Positions 9,354 through 18,777 of a stretch of 64,000 nt of DNA are shown piece after piece. The position numbers and the translations under genes were made by a program. Each line of letters starts with the position of its first letter. Within the stretch, counting starts at the first letter, position 1. The DNA comes from Bacteroidota bacterium (lineage in GTDB: Bacteria; Bacteroidota; Bacteroidia; Chitinophagales; Chitinophagaceae). A model generated the notes under the pieces. It was given only the letters and a program-made list of their open reading frames with translations, had not been told where the DNA came from and did not search any database. The stretch covers positions 1 through 64,000 of the forward strand of contig JAGWVE010000002.1 of the NCBI GenBank assembly GCA_018971025.1. Reading direction: 5' to 3'.

Positions 9354-10456
9354 AAAAAATATTAGTTATAGAAGACGAACATGATATATGTGATTCCATT
9401 AAAGAAATTGTTGAAATGGCAGGCTATGAAGCTACTCCTGCAAGCAATGGAGCTGCCGGACTTATGGAACTCATGCACCACCATTACGACTTAATTATTT
9501 GTGATGTTATGATGCCAGAAATGGATGGCTTTTCTTTACTAGCTACCTTAAAAAAAGATCCTTCCTTTGTTACCCCATTTATTTTTTTAACTGCAAAAGT
9601 CCAGGCAAATGATTTACGCGCTGGCATGAGCCTAGGCGCCGACGATTATTTACACAAGCCTTTTAAAAGCAAAGATTTACTAGCCGCCATAGAAACCAGG
9701 CTTTTTAAACATGAAAAACTAAACCAATTACAGGCGCAAAAAGCCGCTATGCTTGAAAAAACAATCGAACTCATGGTTGGTCACGAATTTAAAACACCCA
9801 TGAATGGCATTATTAATTTCAATGCGCTTATTGCCGAAAATGCATCAAGCCTAAATAACGAAAAATTACAAAGCCTTTGTAATTATTTACAAATTAGTGC
9901 CGAACGTTTACTTACTACCTATGGTAAAATAAATACCTATTACAATCTGCAAAAAGCAGTTCATGTCTCTGCTTTAGCTGACGACAATCATTTAGATCCA
10001 CACCATATTATCGACTCCATTAAAAGCGTGATACACAAACAAAACCGGACCAATGATCTTGTATTTCATGCGCCTACCCCTGCCCTCTTTTTTTCTACTC
10101 TTATACATGAAGCTGTAAAAGAATTGATTGAAAACGCTTGTAAGTTTTCTGAAAAAGGCACGCCAATTATTGTTTCAATAACCACAGAAAATCTAAGACA
10201 TAAAATTAGCGTCACCAACCAAACATCGCATACCAACGCTACTGCATTAAATAATTACCGATTATTTGAACAACATGATAGAGCATCCAATGAGCAGCAA
10301 GGTCTTGGTATAGGACTCGCTATAAGCAAACTAATTACAAGTATGCACAACGGCAGCATTGAGTTTATAGATACTGAAAAAAACACCACAGAAACTGCTA
10401 CACGCAGTATTGAGGCAATCATTTATTTGCCAATACAAAATTTAGAAAAGATATAA
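9350..10456 (+). CDS. Receiver-histidine kinase hybrid (REC-HisKA-HATPase)
   Basis: 368 residues. The N-terminal receiver has ILVIEDEHDI, acceptor D52 in IICDVMMPEMDG and K103 in DDYLHKPFK. A kinase core follows, with the His box LMVGHEFKTPMNGI (H145), N box ELIENACKFSEKG and G2 box GLGIGLAISKL. The G1 box is weak: the expected DxGxG stretch reads ISVTNQTSHTN, so ATP binding or kinase activity may be reduced. The order REC, PAS-HK, REC-HK suggests a short phosphorelay or cross-regulated kinases. The C-terminus overlaps the mnmE 3' end by 34 bp on the opposite strand. Confidence 0.88.
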   Translation: MKKILVIEDEHDICDSIKEIVEMAGYEATPASNGAAGLMELMHHHYDLIICDVMMPEMDGFSLLATLKKDPSFVTPFIFLTAKVQANDLRAGMSLGADDYLHKPFKSKDLLAAIETRLFKHEKLNQLQAQKAAMLEKTIELMVGHEFKTPMNGIINFNALIAENASSLNNEKLQSLCNYLQISAERLLTTYGKINTYYNLQKAVHVSALADDNHLDPHHIIDSIKSVIHKQNRTNDLVFHAPTPALFFSTLIHEAVKELIENACKFSEKGTPIIVSITTENLRHKISVTNQTSHTNATALNNYRLFEQHDRASNEQQGLGIGLAISKLITSMHNGSIEFIDTEKNTTETATRSIEAIIYLPIQNLEKI

Positions 10457-11805
10457 TCGAGTTGATCATTATTGGTAATCTCTCCCGTAATAAGCCCTAA
10501 ATAATGGAGGCACTGTCTAATATCGAGTGCGAGTAAATCTCCGGTAATTTTTTGATGAAGGCCTGCATTTACATCTTCAAGCGCTTCACTTAATTTAACA
10601 AGCGCTTCGTGGTGTCTTGCATTGGTAACCACCGTAGATTCGGCATTGATATCGCCGTCAACTGCTTTTGATACAAGTGCATTTTTAAGTGTATCGATAG
10701 CTGTTTTATTTTTTGCTGCAATGCATACAACGCTTTTCATAGTTGCAAGCTTAGCTAATGCATCAGCATCAATGCTGTCAATTTTGTTTGCGACAAGCAC
10801 ATGCTTAATGCCTGTAGCAGTAAGCTCGTTAGCCACTAATTCAATATCTTGAAGGCTGGTTGTTTGCGCATCAAAAAGGTATACCACTAAATCGGCGGCA
10901 TTCATTTTTTCTAAACTTTTAGCAACCCCTAGCTGCTCTATCACATCATCCGTTTGCGTGCGTATGCCAGCCGTATCAATAAGTCTAAATAATACACCAT
11001 CAATATTCATCACCTCCTCAATGGTGTCACGTGTGGTGCCAGCAATATCGCTCACAATGGCTCTGTTTTCATTTAAAAGAGCATTGAGCAGTGTAGATTT
11101 TCCAGCATTGGGTTTTCCTATAATGGCGACTTGCACGCCATTTTTAATTACATTGCCAAGTGCAAATGAATCTACGAGTTGCTTTGTAGCATTTTGCAGA
11201 TTTGAAACCAAATGATGAAGTGCAGAGCGGTCTGCAAAAGCAACGTCTTCTTCTGCAAAATCAAGTTCTAATTCTATGAGTGCCGAAAATGTAATGAGCT
11301 GCTCACGTAGAGCTGCTAAATCATTGGAGAAACCACCACGCATGGTATGAATGGCTGCGCGCTTACTTGCTTCCGAATTACTGGCAATTAAATCTGCAAC
11401 AGATTCTGCTTGTGCCAAATCTAATTTGCCATTTAAAAACGCGCGCTGTGTAAACTCACCCGCTTTAGCAAGTCTTGCGCCGCGCGCGGTAATAGATGAA
11501 ATAATTTGCGATTGTATATATCCAGATCCGTGGCAACTAATTTCGATAACGTCTTCACCAGTGTAGGATTTGGGTCCTTTAAATAAAGAGAGCACAACTT
11601 CATCAAGTACTTTACCCTGATCCTTTAACATACCCACCACAATGGTGTGCGAAGCTTGTTCCAATAGATTTTTAGAAGGAAACAAATCGTTGAGAATAGA
11701 AAAAGTTTGCGCACCACTCACCCTAATAACGCCAATGGCACCCATACCAGGGGGCGTAGCAAGTGCTACAATGGTATCATCCCAATCTATTACATGACTT
11801 GCCAC
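10423..11805 (-). CDS. mnmE: tRNA modification GTPase MnmE
   Basis: 460 residues. Works with MnmG to place the (carboxymethyl)aminomethyl group on wobble U34 of tRNAs. The N-terminal THF-binding domain opens DDTIVALATPPGMGAIGVIRVSG. The G domain has G1 GKPNAGKSTLLNALL, G2/G3 DIAGTTRDTIEE and DTAGIRTQ, and G4 NKID. The protein ends FCIGK, the invariant C-terminal motif whose Cys is needed for modification, so the gene is complete despite its 34-bp antisense overlap with the hybrid kinase. A strong terminator (11849-11878) isolates it from tonB upstream. Confidence 0.97.
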   Translation of the reverse strand: MASHVIDWDDTIVALATPPGMGAIGVIRVSGAQTFSILNDLFPSKNLLEQASHTIVVGMLKDQGKVLDEVVLSLFKGPKSYTGEDVIEISCHGSGYIQSQIISSITARGARLAKAGEFTQRAFLNGKLDLAQAESVADLIASNSEASKRAAIHTMRGGFSNDLAALREQLITFSALIELELDFAEEDVAFADRSALHHLVSNLQNATKQLVDSFALGNVIKNGVQVAIIGKPNAGKSTLLNALLNENRAIVSDIAGTTRDTIEEVMNIDGVLFRLIDTAGIRTQTDDVIEQLGVAKSLEKMNAADLVVYLFDAQTTSLQDIELVANELTATGIKHVLVANKIDSIDADALAKLATMKSVVCIAAKNKTAIDTLKNALVSKAVDGDINAESTVVTNARHHEALVKLSEALEDVNAGLHQKITGDLLALDIRQCLHYLGLITGEITNNDQLDYIFSKFCIGK

Positions 11806-11848
11806 TTGCTTAAAATTTTATCAAAAGTACACGAAATGAAATGAAAAC

Positions 11849-11878
11849 AAAAAGCCACCGAAATTTCGGTGGCTTTTT
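11849..11878 (-). terminator. Rho-independent terminator after the exbB-exbD-exbD-tonB operon
   Basis: Perfect 30-bp palindrome. Its arms AAAAAGCCACCGAAA and TTTCGGTGGCTTTTT give a GC-rich stem with A and T tails, so it can work in both directions. It sits between the tonB stop and the mnmE start, both on the minus strand. Confidence 0.9.
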
Positions 11879-11900
11879 GTTAGATACTTGTTGTATCAAA

Positions 11901-12725
11901 TTATTCTTCAGAAACCATGAATGTAATAGATTGTCTGTGACGATAAATTACATTACGGCCGTTTTGAACAGCTGGTTTCCATGATGGTCCTTTTTTGATT
12001 ACACGAACTGCTTCGTCTTTAGTTCCGTAACCAGGATCATTTTCTGCTTGTACTTCAGAGATACCGCCGTTTTTGTCAACGATAAATGATACAATGACAG
12101 TGTATTTTCCTGGAGGCGCTCCGTTGTCTACTGGTAAATCACGATTTAGGTTACGCTCTAAGTATTTTGCCCATGCTGGAAGTCCACCAGGGAATTCTGC
12201 AGGGATTTGTACCACGGTAAATACCTTATCGTAATCTTCTTCTTTTGGCGCTTCTACCGTACCAGTACCTTTTTCTACTGGTGGCGCTACAATACCATCA
12301 TCTTTAGCACCTTCTTGGTTAATGGTACCAATTTTGGTGTCTTCCAATTTTTCAACCTCTTTGATTTCATCTTCAGGCTTTACTTCTTCATCCTTCACAA
12401 TTTTAGGAGGGGTGAACTTAGCCATTTCGATTTTTGGAGGTTCTTGTTTTGGTGGTGGTGGCGGTGGCGGTGGCTCTGGCTTTTTCTCTTCTTTTACATT
12501 TTCCAAATTAACGTCTTCAACAATAATTTGAGATTTGCCTTTAGAAGATGAATTAGCAACGATAGAACCAACGAACAAAAGAAGGCAAATGGCAAAAGTA
12601 CCAGCTAAGGCAATTTTGACACGCTTTTCGTAGGTACGTCTTAAATCATACGCACCATACGCTTTATTTTTACCCTCGAATATAATATCGAGGATATCCG
12701 CTGTTAATATTTTGTTTACGTCCAT
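11901..12725 (-). CDS. tonB: TonB energy-transducing protein
   Basis: 274 residues. The N-terminus MDVNKILTADILDIIFEGKNKAYGAYDLRRTYEKR is characteristic of Bacteroidota TonB. One transmembrane helix (about residues 38-58) anchors it in the inner membrane. A proline-rich periplasmic spacer (PEPPPPPPPPKQEPP, about 83-97) and an acidic/Lys-rich linker lead to the C-terminal TonB domain (about 175-270; AEFPGGLPAWAKYLERNL, VIVSFIVDKNGGISEV). It couples proton-motive force to TonB-dependent receptors. It is last in the exbB-exbD-exbD-tonB operon. Confidence 0.93.
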   Translation of the reverse strand: MDVNKILTADILDIIFEGKNKAYGAYDLRRTYEKRVKIALAGTFAICLLLFVGSIVANSSSKGKSQIIVEDVNLENVKEEKKPEPPPPPPPPKQEPPKIEMAKFTPPKIVKDEEVKPEDEIKEVEKLEDTKIGTINQEGAKDDGIVAPPVEKGTGTVEAPKEEDYDKVFTVVQIPAEFPGGLPAWAKYLERNLNRDLPVDNGAPPGKYTVIVSFIVDKNGGISEVQAENDPGYGTKDEAVRVIKKGPSWKPAVQNGRNVIYRHRQSITFMVSEE

Positions 12726-12771
12726 GATCGGTTCTTTATATAATTAGATGTAGAATGCTAATATTTCCATA

Positions 12772-13317
12772 TTAGTTTCCAGCTGCAGCATTTGCAACTG
12801 ATATTCTTACGAGCTCTTCTTCTTGCTTAGAGATATCAACTAATGCATAACGCTTTAACACGTTAATGGTCATTTCGTCTAAGATATCTACTACGTTTTT
12901 ATACGTGCTTTCAGAAGATGCTTTTAACACCACTACCAAATCTTTTTCGGGAGTACGGCTTTTTTTATCAAGCAATACTTCACGAATACCAGAAAAGTTA
13001 GAAGACTTAAAGTTAGAAGCGGTATTATCAAGTTGTCCTTCGTAGTAAAAAACAGTATTGTCTTTTCCTAACAAAAGCGTGATAACGCCTGATTCTTTGG
13101 CTTTGTTTTGTTCTTCCGGATTTTCAGCATCCTTTGGTAACATGAGTTTCAGCGCAGTTGGCTGACTCATGGTTGTGGTGAAAATAAAAAATGTAATGAG
13201 TAGAAAACCCAAGTCAACCATGGGTGTTAGGTCTACACGGGTAGATAGCTTCTTCCCTTTTTTGACCCCGGGGCCCTTTTTATGACCCCCGCCACTCGAT
13301 GTATCCATTTCTGCCAT
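12772..13317 (-). CDS. exbD: ExbD/TolR biopolymer transport protein (second copy in operon)
   Basis: 181 residues. A Gly/Lys-rich cytoplasmic N-terminus leads into RVDLTPMVDLGFLLITFFIFTTTMSQPT, the single membrane helix with the essential Asp in PMVDLGF (about D36). A periplasmic domain follows. It is a proton-channel subunit working with ExbB. It starts 36 bp after the preceding exbD. Two different ExbD paralogues in tandem are normal in Bacteroidota. Confidence 0.92.
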   Translation of the reverse strand: MAEMDTSSGGGHKKGPGVKKGKKLSTRVDLTPMVDLGFLLITFFIFTTTMSQPTALKLMLPKDAENPEEQNKAKESGVITLLLGKDNTVFYYEGQLDNTASNFKSSNFSGIREVLLDKKSRTPEKDLVVVLKASSESTYKNVVDILDEMTINVLKRYALVDISKQEEELVRISVANAAAGN

Positions 13318-13353
13318 GATAATAGCATTTAATTTTCGTGAATGATTTGTTGT

Positions 13354-14001
13354 CTATTCTTCTCTCTTCTCACCCGACATTGTCAGTTTCCACAATTCAG
13401 TTCCGGTTGGCACGCTTTCAGGATTTGTAATCATTTGGAACTTCTGTTCGTCGTTCTTTTTGAAAGCATCGATCACCGCTTTGAAAGCAGGAAACTTTGA
13501 AGCATTGTCGCCTTTTAATAAAAGATTCATTTTTTTACCCATGTACGCATCTTTAATAACACGTATCCAAGTATTTAATTGATTGTCTGTAGAATCTTTT
13601 ACAGGAATACCTGGTAAGAGGTCTCCTTTGCGCTTTTCTTCAGGGATTTGAAGGAATGAAGCAAGGCCACTAAATGGAGCACCATAAAAACCAGCTTTTT
13701 TAAACGCTTGCACGTTTACGCCAAGGTTCATGGTGGTATTTAGAGAATTTGCCACTACTTCTTTAATTTGTTCATTATCCAGCGTAAGAAAAACTTTTCC
13801 GTCTTTGTCAATTGTTATCAAAACAATGTCTTTATCTGGTGCCACTTTTGCTGCTACCGAACTTGGTGTGGTAACTGCAATGGCTTCTGCAGGTTTAAAC
13901 TTTGTTGTTAAGATAAAGAACGACAATAGAAGGAACGCCACATCACACATAGCCGTCATGTCTATGTTTGTGCTCTTACGTGGTAATTTGGCTCTTCCCA
14001 T
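13354..14001 (-). CDS. exbD: ExbD/TolR biopolymer transport protein (first copy in operon)
   Basis: 215 residues. The helix NIDMTAMCDVAFLLLSFFILTTKF contains the conserved Asp in AMCDVAF (about D20). The periplasmic part is longer than in the second copy (insert around QIPEEKRKGDLLPGIPVKD). It lies 68 bp after exbB and upstream of the second exbD. The two ExbD proteins probably form a mixed assembly on ExbB. Confidence 0.92.
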   Translation of the reverse strand: MGRAKLPRKSTNIDMTAMCDVAFLLLSFFILTTKFKPAEAIAVTTPSSVAAKVAPDKDIVLITIDKDGKVFLTLDNEQIKEVVANSLNTTMNLGVNVQAFKKAGFYGAPFSGLASFLQIPEEKRKGDLLPGIPVKDSTDNQLNTWIRVIKDAYMGKKMNLLLKGDNASKFPAFKAVIDAFKKNDEQKFQMITNPESVPTGTELWKLTMSGEKREE

Positions 14002-14069
14002 TGTTATTAATTTATTAGGTTCTCAGATTAAGATTCAAAACTTTGTGATTTACATACTAGTTGTTACAA

Positions 14070-14936
14070 CTATTTGTAGTTCGCAGCAAAGCTTTGTGTT
14101 AATGTGAAACCAGATTCATCAATACCATAAGTTACAGCATCGATACGCGTTGTAAATACGTTGTACATGATGATCGCTACTGCAGAAGTACCGATACCTA
14201 AAGCCGTATTATAAAGGGCCTCAGAGATACCTTGAGATAATTCACGAGCAGCTTCTCCACCACCTTCGTCACCTAATTTAGAGAACGAACGAATCATACC
14301 CATTACCGTACCTAATAGACCTAATAAGGTTGCTACTGATGCGATAGTTGATAAGAATACTAAGTTCTTTTCTAACATTGGAAGTTCAAGTGCTGTTGCT
14401 TCTTCAACTTCTTTTTGAATGTTTAATACTTTTTGATCTGTAGTAAGCTCGTTATTAGAAATCATTTCTTTGTATTTCTTAAGACCAGCTTTCATTACAT
14501 TACCTACAGAACCTTGTTGCTTATCACACTCAGCTAACGCTTTTTCAACGTCTTTGTTTGCTAAATGATATTGCACTTTACGTACAAACTCAGCAATATT
14601 TCCAGTGCCAGAAGCTTTAGAAACGGTTAATAATCTTTCAATTACGAAAGTTAATACCGTTAATAAACAACCGATAAGGATAGGTACAATGATACCACCT
14701 TCATACATTTTTGTAAAAGTTCCTTTTGGTCCTTTGTGGTTAGGCCAAAACCAATGACTAGCATCTGGATCAGGAGTTGTAAAGTTAGAAGCGCTTCCTA
14801 AAAGTACGCGCCAAATAAGGTAACCGCCAATGATACAAGCAATTGGAGCGATTGTTGCAATTAAGTTACTGCTTTTGTTAGGTTGTGCAGTTGAACTACT
14901 TTTTGCAGCTGTTGCTGTTGGTTTTGTCTCAGCCAT
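14070..14936 (-). CDS. exbB: MotA/TolQ/ExbB proton channel protein
   Basis: 288 residues with a membrane helix near residues 25-46, a second at about 78-98 (IIVPILIGCLLTVLTFVIERLL) and two C-terminal helices (LVFLSTIASVATLLGLLGTVMGMIRSF; ALGIGTSAVAIIMYNVFTTRI) that carry the TolQ/ExbB signature GLLGTVMGMI. It forms the inner-membrane channel that energises TonB. The Ala/Thr/Ser-rich N-terminus (TKPTATAAKSSSTAQPNKSS) is an unstructured leader. First gene of the operon. Confidence 0.94.
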   Translation of the reverse strand: MAETKPTATAAKSSSTAQPNKSSNLIATIAPIACIIGGYLIWRVLLGSASNFTTPDPDASHWFWPNHKGPKGTFTKMYEGGIIVPILIGCLLTVLTFVIERLLTVSKASGTGNIAEFVRKVQYHLANKDVEKALAECDKQQGSVGNVMKAGLKKYKEMISNNELTTDQKVLNIQKEVEEATALELPMLEKNLVFLSTIASVATLLGLLGTVMGMIRSFSKLGDEGGGEAARELSQGISEALYNTALGIGTSAVAIIMYNVFTTRIDAVTYGIDESGFTLTQSFAANYK

Positions 14937-15287
14937 GATTCGATAGATTTTTTGTTTTTTAAATAATTAAAACCGATTTAAAAATTTGTCCCTACAATGC
15001 TAATTAAAATATCGTTTTAAACATAAAACTTTTTCAAATAAACCCTTAGGGGCTTACAAATTAGGTATTTTATTGAAATGGCCAAATTTGGTTATAGAAA
15101 TTTAATACAGAGGCTGGTAATAAACCGCTTATAACCTCAGTGTAAGAGCCTTAATCTTTGGAAATCCACAATTTTTCACCGATTTGTTTAATTTATTTTG
15201 CCATTCATCCAAGTTAGGCTAAAAAATCGAGGGTTGAATTATTTGGAACCCTATCTTTAAAGCATTATTCAACAACTAAAATTTTCA
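14937..15287. other. 351-bp AT-rich intergenic region between divergent exbB and metalloprotease genes
   Basis: No coding sequence or RNA gene was recognised. It must hold the promoters of both divergent units, but I found no full TTG-N19-TAnnTTTG match on either strand. A near match to the -7 box (TATCTTTA, ending about 28 bp before the metalloprotease ATG) is present without a -33 element at the right distance. Confidence 0.5.
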
Positions 15288-17882
15288 ATGAAAAACTATT
15301 TTATCGCTGCAGCGCTCCTCGTTAGTACGATGGGTGTAGCACAACAAAGAGATACCACGCAAGCCCCAGGTGGAAGAGCTGGCATGCCTGGTATGGCCGG
15401 AATGGCGGGAATGGCTGGTTTAGGCGGTGCGCGTCAAGCACCAAAACCTTACAAAGAGGTAATTACTGCAAAAGCAGTATCTCAAAAAGGTTTATTTACA
15501 GTACATAAAGTAGACGACAAGTTCTATTTCGAAATCCCTAACAGCTTATTAGGTCGTGAAATATTAGCGGTTACCCGTTATATTAAAGTACCTGCTGTTT
15601 CTGGTGGCGGACGTGGCGTATATGGTGGTGAAATTGCCAACCAACAAACCATGACCTTCGAAAAAGGCCCTAGCAGCAATATCTTTTTAAGAGGCATTGC
15701 ACTCATTAGTACTGCAAACCCTACCGATGAAATTTATAAGGCAGTTACCAACTCAAATTTAAATGCAATTGCTGCAGCTTTTCCGATTGCAGCATTTTCA
15801 AAAGATAGCAGTGGCGTTGTTATTGATGTAACGGATTATTTTAAAGGTGATAACCCTTTAGTAAGCGTTAGTTCTCAAGTTAAGCGTTCACTCAGTTTAA
15901 CACAAATTTCTGCGGACAGATCATACATTGATAAGATCACAACGTTCCCTATTAATACAGAAATTAGAACGGTAAAAACATTTGGTTCTGCAGCAGCTGG
16001 TGGTGGATTTGGTGGTGGCGCAAGCCCTGTACCAAGTGCATCTATTCCTACTGCAAATGGCAACAATGCAATTACCATTGAACTTAACACATCACTTTTA
16101 CTACTTCCTGCTAAGCCAATGACAGCAAGGATTGCAGACAAGCGTGTTGGTTTCTTTACAGACGACTATGTTGTTTTTGGAGACGATCAACAAAAAGTAG
16201 AGAACAAAGAATTTGCAGTTCGTTGGAGATTAGAACCAAAAGATGCAGATGTTGAAAAATGGAAAAAAGGTGAACTGGTAGAACCTAAAAAACAAATCGT
16301 TTATTATATCGATCCTGCAACACCTAAGCAGTGGCGCAAGCACCTTATTTTAGGTATCAACGATTGGCAAAAAGCTTTTGAAAAAGCTGGTTTCAAAAAT
16401 GCAATTGTAGGTAAAGAGTGGCCAGAAAATGACACCACCATGAGCCTAGAAGATGCGCGTTATTCTGTAGTTCGTTATTTTGCTTCTGAAACAGAAAATG
16501 CATACGGACCAAACGTACACGATCCGCGCAGTGGTGAAATTTTAGAGAGCCATATTGGTTGGTACCATAACGTTATGAAACTTGTTCATGACTGGTATAT
16601 GATTCAAACGGCTGCCATTGATCCTCGTGCACGTAGCATGAAATTTGATGATGATTTAATGGGCGATTTAATTCGTTTCGTTTCTTCTCACGAAGTAGGA
16701 CACACCCTTGGTTTAAGACATAACATGGGTAGCAGTAGCAAAACACCTGTAGAAAAATTACGTGATAAAACATGGGTAGAAGCAAACGGTCACACCGCTT
16801 CTATTATGGACTATGCGCGTTTTAACTATGTAGCTCAACCAGAAGACAATATCTCTAAAGCAGGCTTATACCCACGCATTGGTGATTACGATTTATGGGC
16901 TATTCGTTGGGGCTATGGTTATATTCCTGGTAACACAGAAGAAGAAACCAAATTAGCAAGTAGCAAATTAATCACGGAAACTTTAAAAGCAAATCCACGC
17001 ACTTGGTTTGGTACTTACGAAGGTGGCAATATGTCTGACCCACGTAGCCAATCTGAAGACCTCAGTGACAACGCTGTAAAGGCAAGTGACTATGGTGTTA
17101 AAAACCTTCAACGTATTTTAGCGAAGCTTCCTGAATACACCAAAGAAGAAGGTGATTTAAATGAAAACATTGCTTCTATTTATGGTCAATTATTAGGCCA
17201 ATTTAGAAGATATGTAGGACATGTAAGCCGTAATGTAGGTGGCGTGTATGAAACATTCCAAACTGCAGAAAGCGATGTTCCTGTATACGAACCTACGCCT
17301 AAGCAACTTCAAAAAGATGCATTAGGATTTTTGAACAGACAATTGTTCCAAACACCTACTTGGTTGATTGACAAAAAGATCTGGGATAAAGTAAACGTTC
17401 CAGGTTCTGCTGATCCAATTGCAGCAGCACAAGAAAGTGCTTTAGCGAGTATGTTAAGCACAGACCGCTTACACCGTATGCAAGCAAACGTAGACCGTTT
17501 TGGTGCAGATAAAGCATATGCTGCTACTGAAATGATCAATGATTTACAAAACGATTTATTCAGCGAATTAAAGTCTGGGAAAGCCGTTGATACCTACCGT
17601 AGAATGTTACAAAAAAGCTATGTAGATAAATTAGATGCGATCATCAATCCTAAACCAAGCGCAGGTGGTATCACCATTAGCTTTGGTGGCGGCGGTGGAG
17701 GAAACAATCCTTACGCTTCTGGTTACAATAGCCGTAGTGACGTAAACAGCATTGCACGTGCTCAACTTGCCGCTTTAAAAGGCACAGTTAACGCTGCAGC
17801 AGCTTCTACTTCAGACAAAATGACTAAAATGCATTTAGCTGATTTGGCGCAAACTATTAAGTTAGCATTAGATCCTAAATAA
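15288..17882 (+). CDS. Secreted zinc-dependent metalloprotease (DUF5117/DUF4953 type)
   Basis: 864 residues. A signal peptide (MKNYFIAAALLVSTMGVAQQ) is followed by a low-complexity Met-Ala-Gly run (about residues 32-46) and then a DUF5117-like domain. The metzincin-type zinc site HEVGHTLGLRHNMGSS is at about residue 467, with the family pattern TASIMDYARFNYVAQPED about 50 residues later (a Met-turn candidate). The C-terminal part has a glycine-rich stretch SFGGGGGGNNPYASG. Likely periplasmic or surface protease; the substrate is unknown. It is monocistronic and ends in a strong terminator. Confidence 0.88.
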   Translation: MKNYFIAAALLVSTMGVAQQRDTTQAPGGRAGMPGMAGMAGMAGLGGARQAPKPYKEVITAKAVSQKGLFTVHKVDDKFYFEIPNSLLGREILAVTRYIKVPAVSGGGRGVYGGEIANQQTMTFEKGPSSNIFLRGIALISTANPTDEIYKAVTNSNLNAIAAAFPIAAFSKDSSGVVIDVTDYFKGDNPLVSVSSQVKRSLSLTQISADRSYIDKITTFPINTEIRTVKTFGSAAAGGGFGGGASPVPSASIPTANGNNAITIELNTSLLLLPAKPMTARIADKRVGFFTDDYVVFGDDQQKVENKEFAVRWRLEPKDADVEKWKKGELVEPKKQIVYYIDPATPKQWRKHLILGINDWQKAFEKAGFKNAIVGKEWPENDTTMSLEDARYSVVRYFASETENAYGPNVHDPRSGEILESHIGWYHNVMKLVHDWYMIQTAAIDPRARSMKFDDDLMGDLIRFVSSHEVGHTLGLRHNMGSSSKTPVEKLRDKTWVEANGHTASIMDYARFNYVAQPEDNISKAGLYPRIGDYDLWAIRWGYGYIPGNTEEETKLASSKLITETLKANPRTWFGTYEGGNMSDPRSQSEDLSDNAVKASDYGVKNLQRILAKLPEYTKEEGDLNENIASIYGQLLGQFRRYVGHVSRNVGGVYETFQTAESDVPVYEPTPKQLQKDALGFLNRQLFQTPTWLIDKKIWDKVNVPGSADPIAAAQESALASMLSTDRLHRMQANVDRFGADKAYAATEMINDLQNDLFSELKSGKAVDTYRRMLQKSYVDKLDAIINPKPSAGGITISFGGGGGGNNPYASGYNSRSDVNSIARAQLAALKGTVNAAAASTSDKMTKMHLADLAQTIKLALDPK

Positions 17883-17912
17883 GCAGGTTTCAGAATTTTT
17901 TTGAAAATTTGG

Positions 17913-17947
17913 AAAATCCGAGGGCTTCGCCCTCGGATTTTTTTTAC
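17913..17947 (+). terminator. Rho-independent terminator after the metalloprotease gene
   Basis: A 13-bp stem (17913-17925 with 17929-17941, core TCCGAGGGC/GCCCTCGGA) with a TTC triloop is followed by a T-run to about 17945. Confidence 0.92.
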
Positions 17948-18018
17948 CCAAAATTTTTGCTCAGAATTTTTTTTATAGTTCGGCTGCATTCATTTAAATT
18001 GTGTGAAACAGTAAAGCT

Positions 18019-18744
18019 ATGCTGCAGCCTTGGCGTACAGGAACGGTTATTAAAATGGAAGACGCATCGGAAACAACGCGGCGTTTTTGGATTCAAATTC
18101 CTGAGCTGGATAGTTTTGATTTTAAGCCAGGGCAGTTTGTAACACTTGATTTGCCCATTCACGAAAAAACCAACAAGCGCTGGCGCAGTTACTCTATTGC
18201 TTCTGCACCAGATGGCACCAATATTATAGAGCTGGTTATTGTTTTACTAGAAGGCGGGCTTGGCACCACCTATTTATTCAACGAAATAAAAGTGGGCAGC
18301 AGCATCACTTTAAGAGGCCCAGTGGGTGTGTTTACACTCCCTGAAACACTCGACAAAGACTTGTATTTAATTTGCACTGGAACGGGCATTGCGCCTTTCA
18401 GATCCATGGTTACATATATCCATCAGCAAAAAATAGCGCATAAAAATATTCACCTCATTTTTGGATGTCGTAAAATGTATGATTGCCTTTATGGACATGA
18501 ACTTAAAGCGCTTGAAAACCTCGAAAATAACTTTTATTACCACCCCGTTTTTTCTAGAGAAGAAACCACGCCAGAAGGCGCTCATAGTGGCTATGTACAT
18601 GCTGTGTATGAAAAATTAATTGCCGGTAAAAATCCGTCGCAGTTTTATTTATGCGGATGGAAAAATATGATTGACGAAGCCAAACAGCGCATTGTTGCGG
18701 CAGGCTACGACAAAAAAGATATTCACTTAGAAATATATGGTTAG
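18019..18744 (+). CDS. Ferredoxin-NADP reductase-like flavoprotein
   Basis: 241 residues. The FAD-binding barrel has the RxYS motif in KRWRSYSIASAPDG (about residues 54-67) and the GxxS/T-like loop LLEGGLGTTYLF. The nucleotide-binding domain begins LICTGTGIAPFRSMV and continues with IFGCRKMYDCLYGHEL and FYLCGWKNMIDEAK. The protein ends HLEIYG, like the C-terminal edge of plant-type FNR/oxidoreductases. There is no 2Fe-2S domain. The electron partner is unknown, and no ferredoxin gene lies nearby. It converges with glyS with 33 bp between stops. Confidence 0.88.
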   Translation: MLQPWRTGTVIKMEDASETTRRFWIQIPELDSFDFKPGQFVTLDLPIHEKTNKRWRSYSIASAPDGTNIIELVIVLLEGGLGTTYLFNEIKVGSSITLRGPVGVFTLPETLDKDLYLICTGTGIAPFRSMVTYIHQQKIAHKNIHLIFGCRKMYDCLYGHELKALENLENNFYYHPVFSREETTPEGAHSGYVHAVYEKLIAGKNPSQFYLCGWKNMIDEAKQRIVAAGYDKKDIHLEIYG

Positions 18745-18777
18745 ATTGCCAGTTGCTAAACCGACAAATGCACCGCA

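Noticed and set aside
12207-12551. Open frame antisense to tonB encoding a Phe/Trp-rich protein
   Set aside because: It is the mirror of the TonB proline-rich and charged linker; composition is an artefact and tonB is clear on the other strand.
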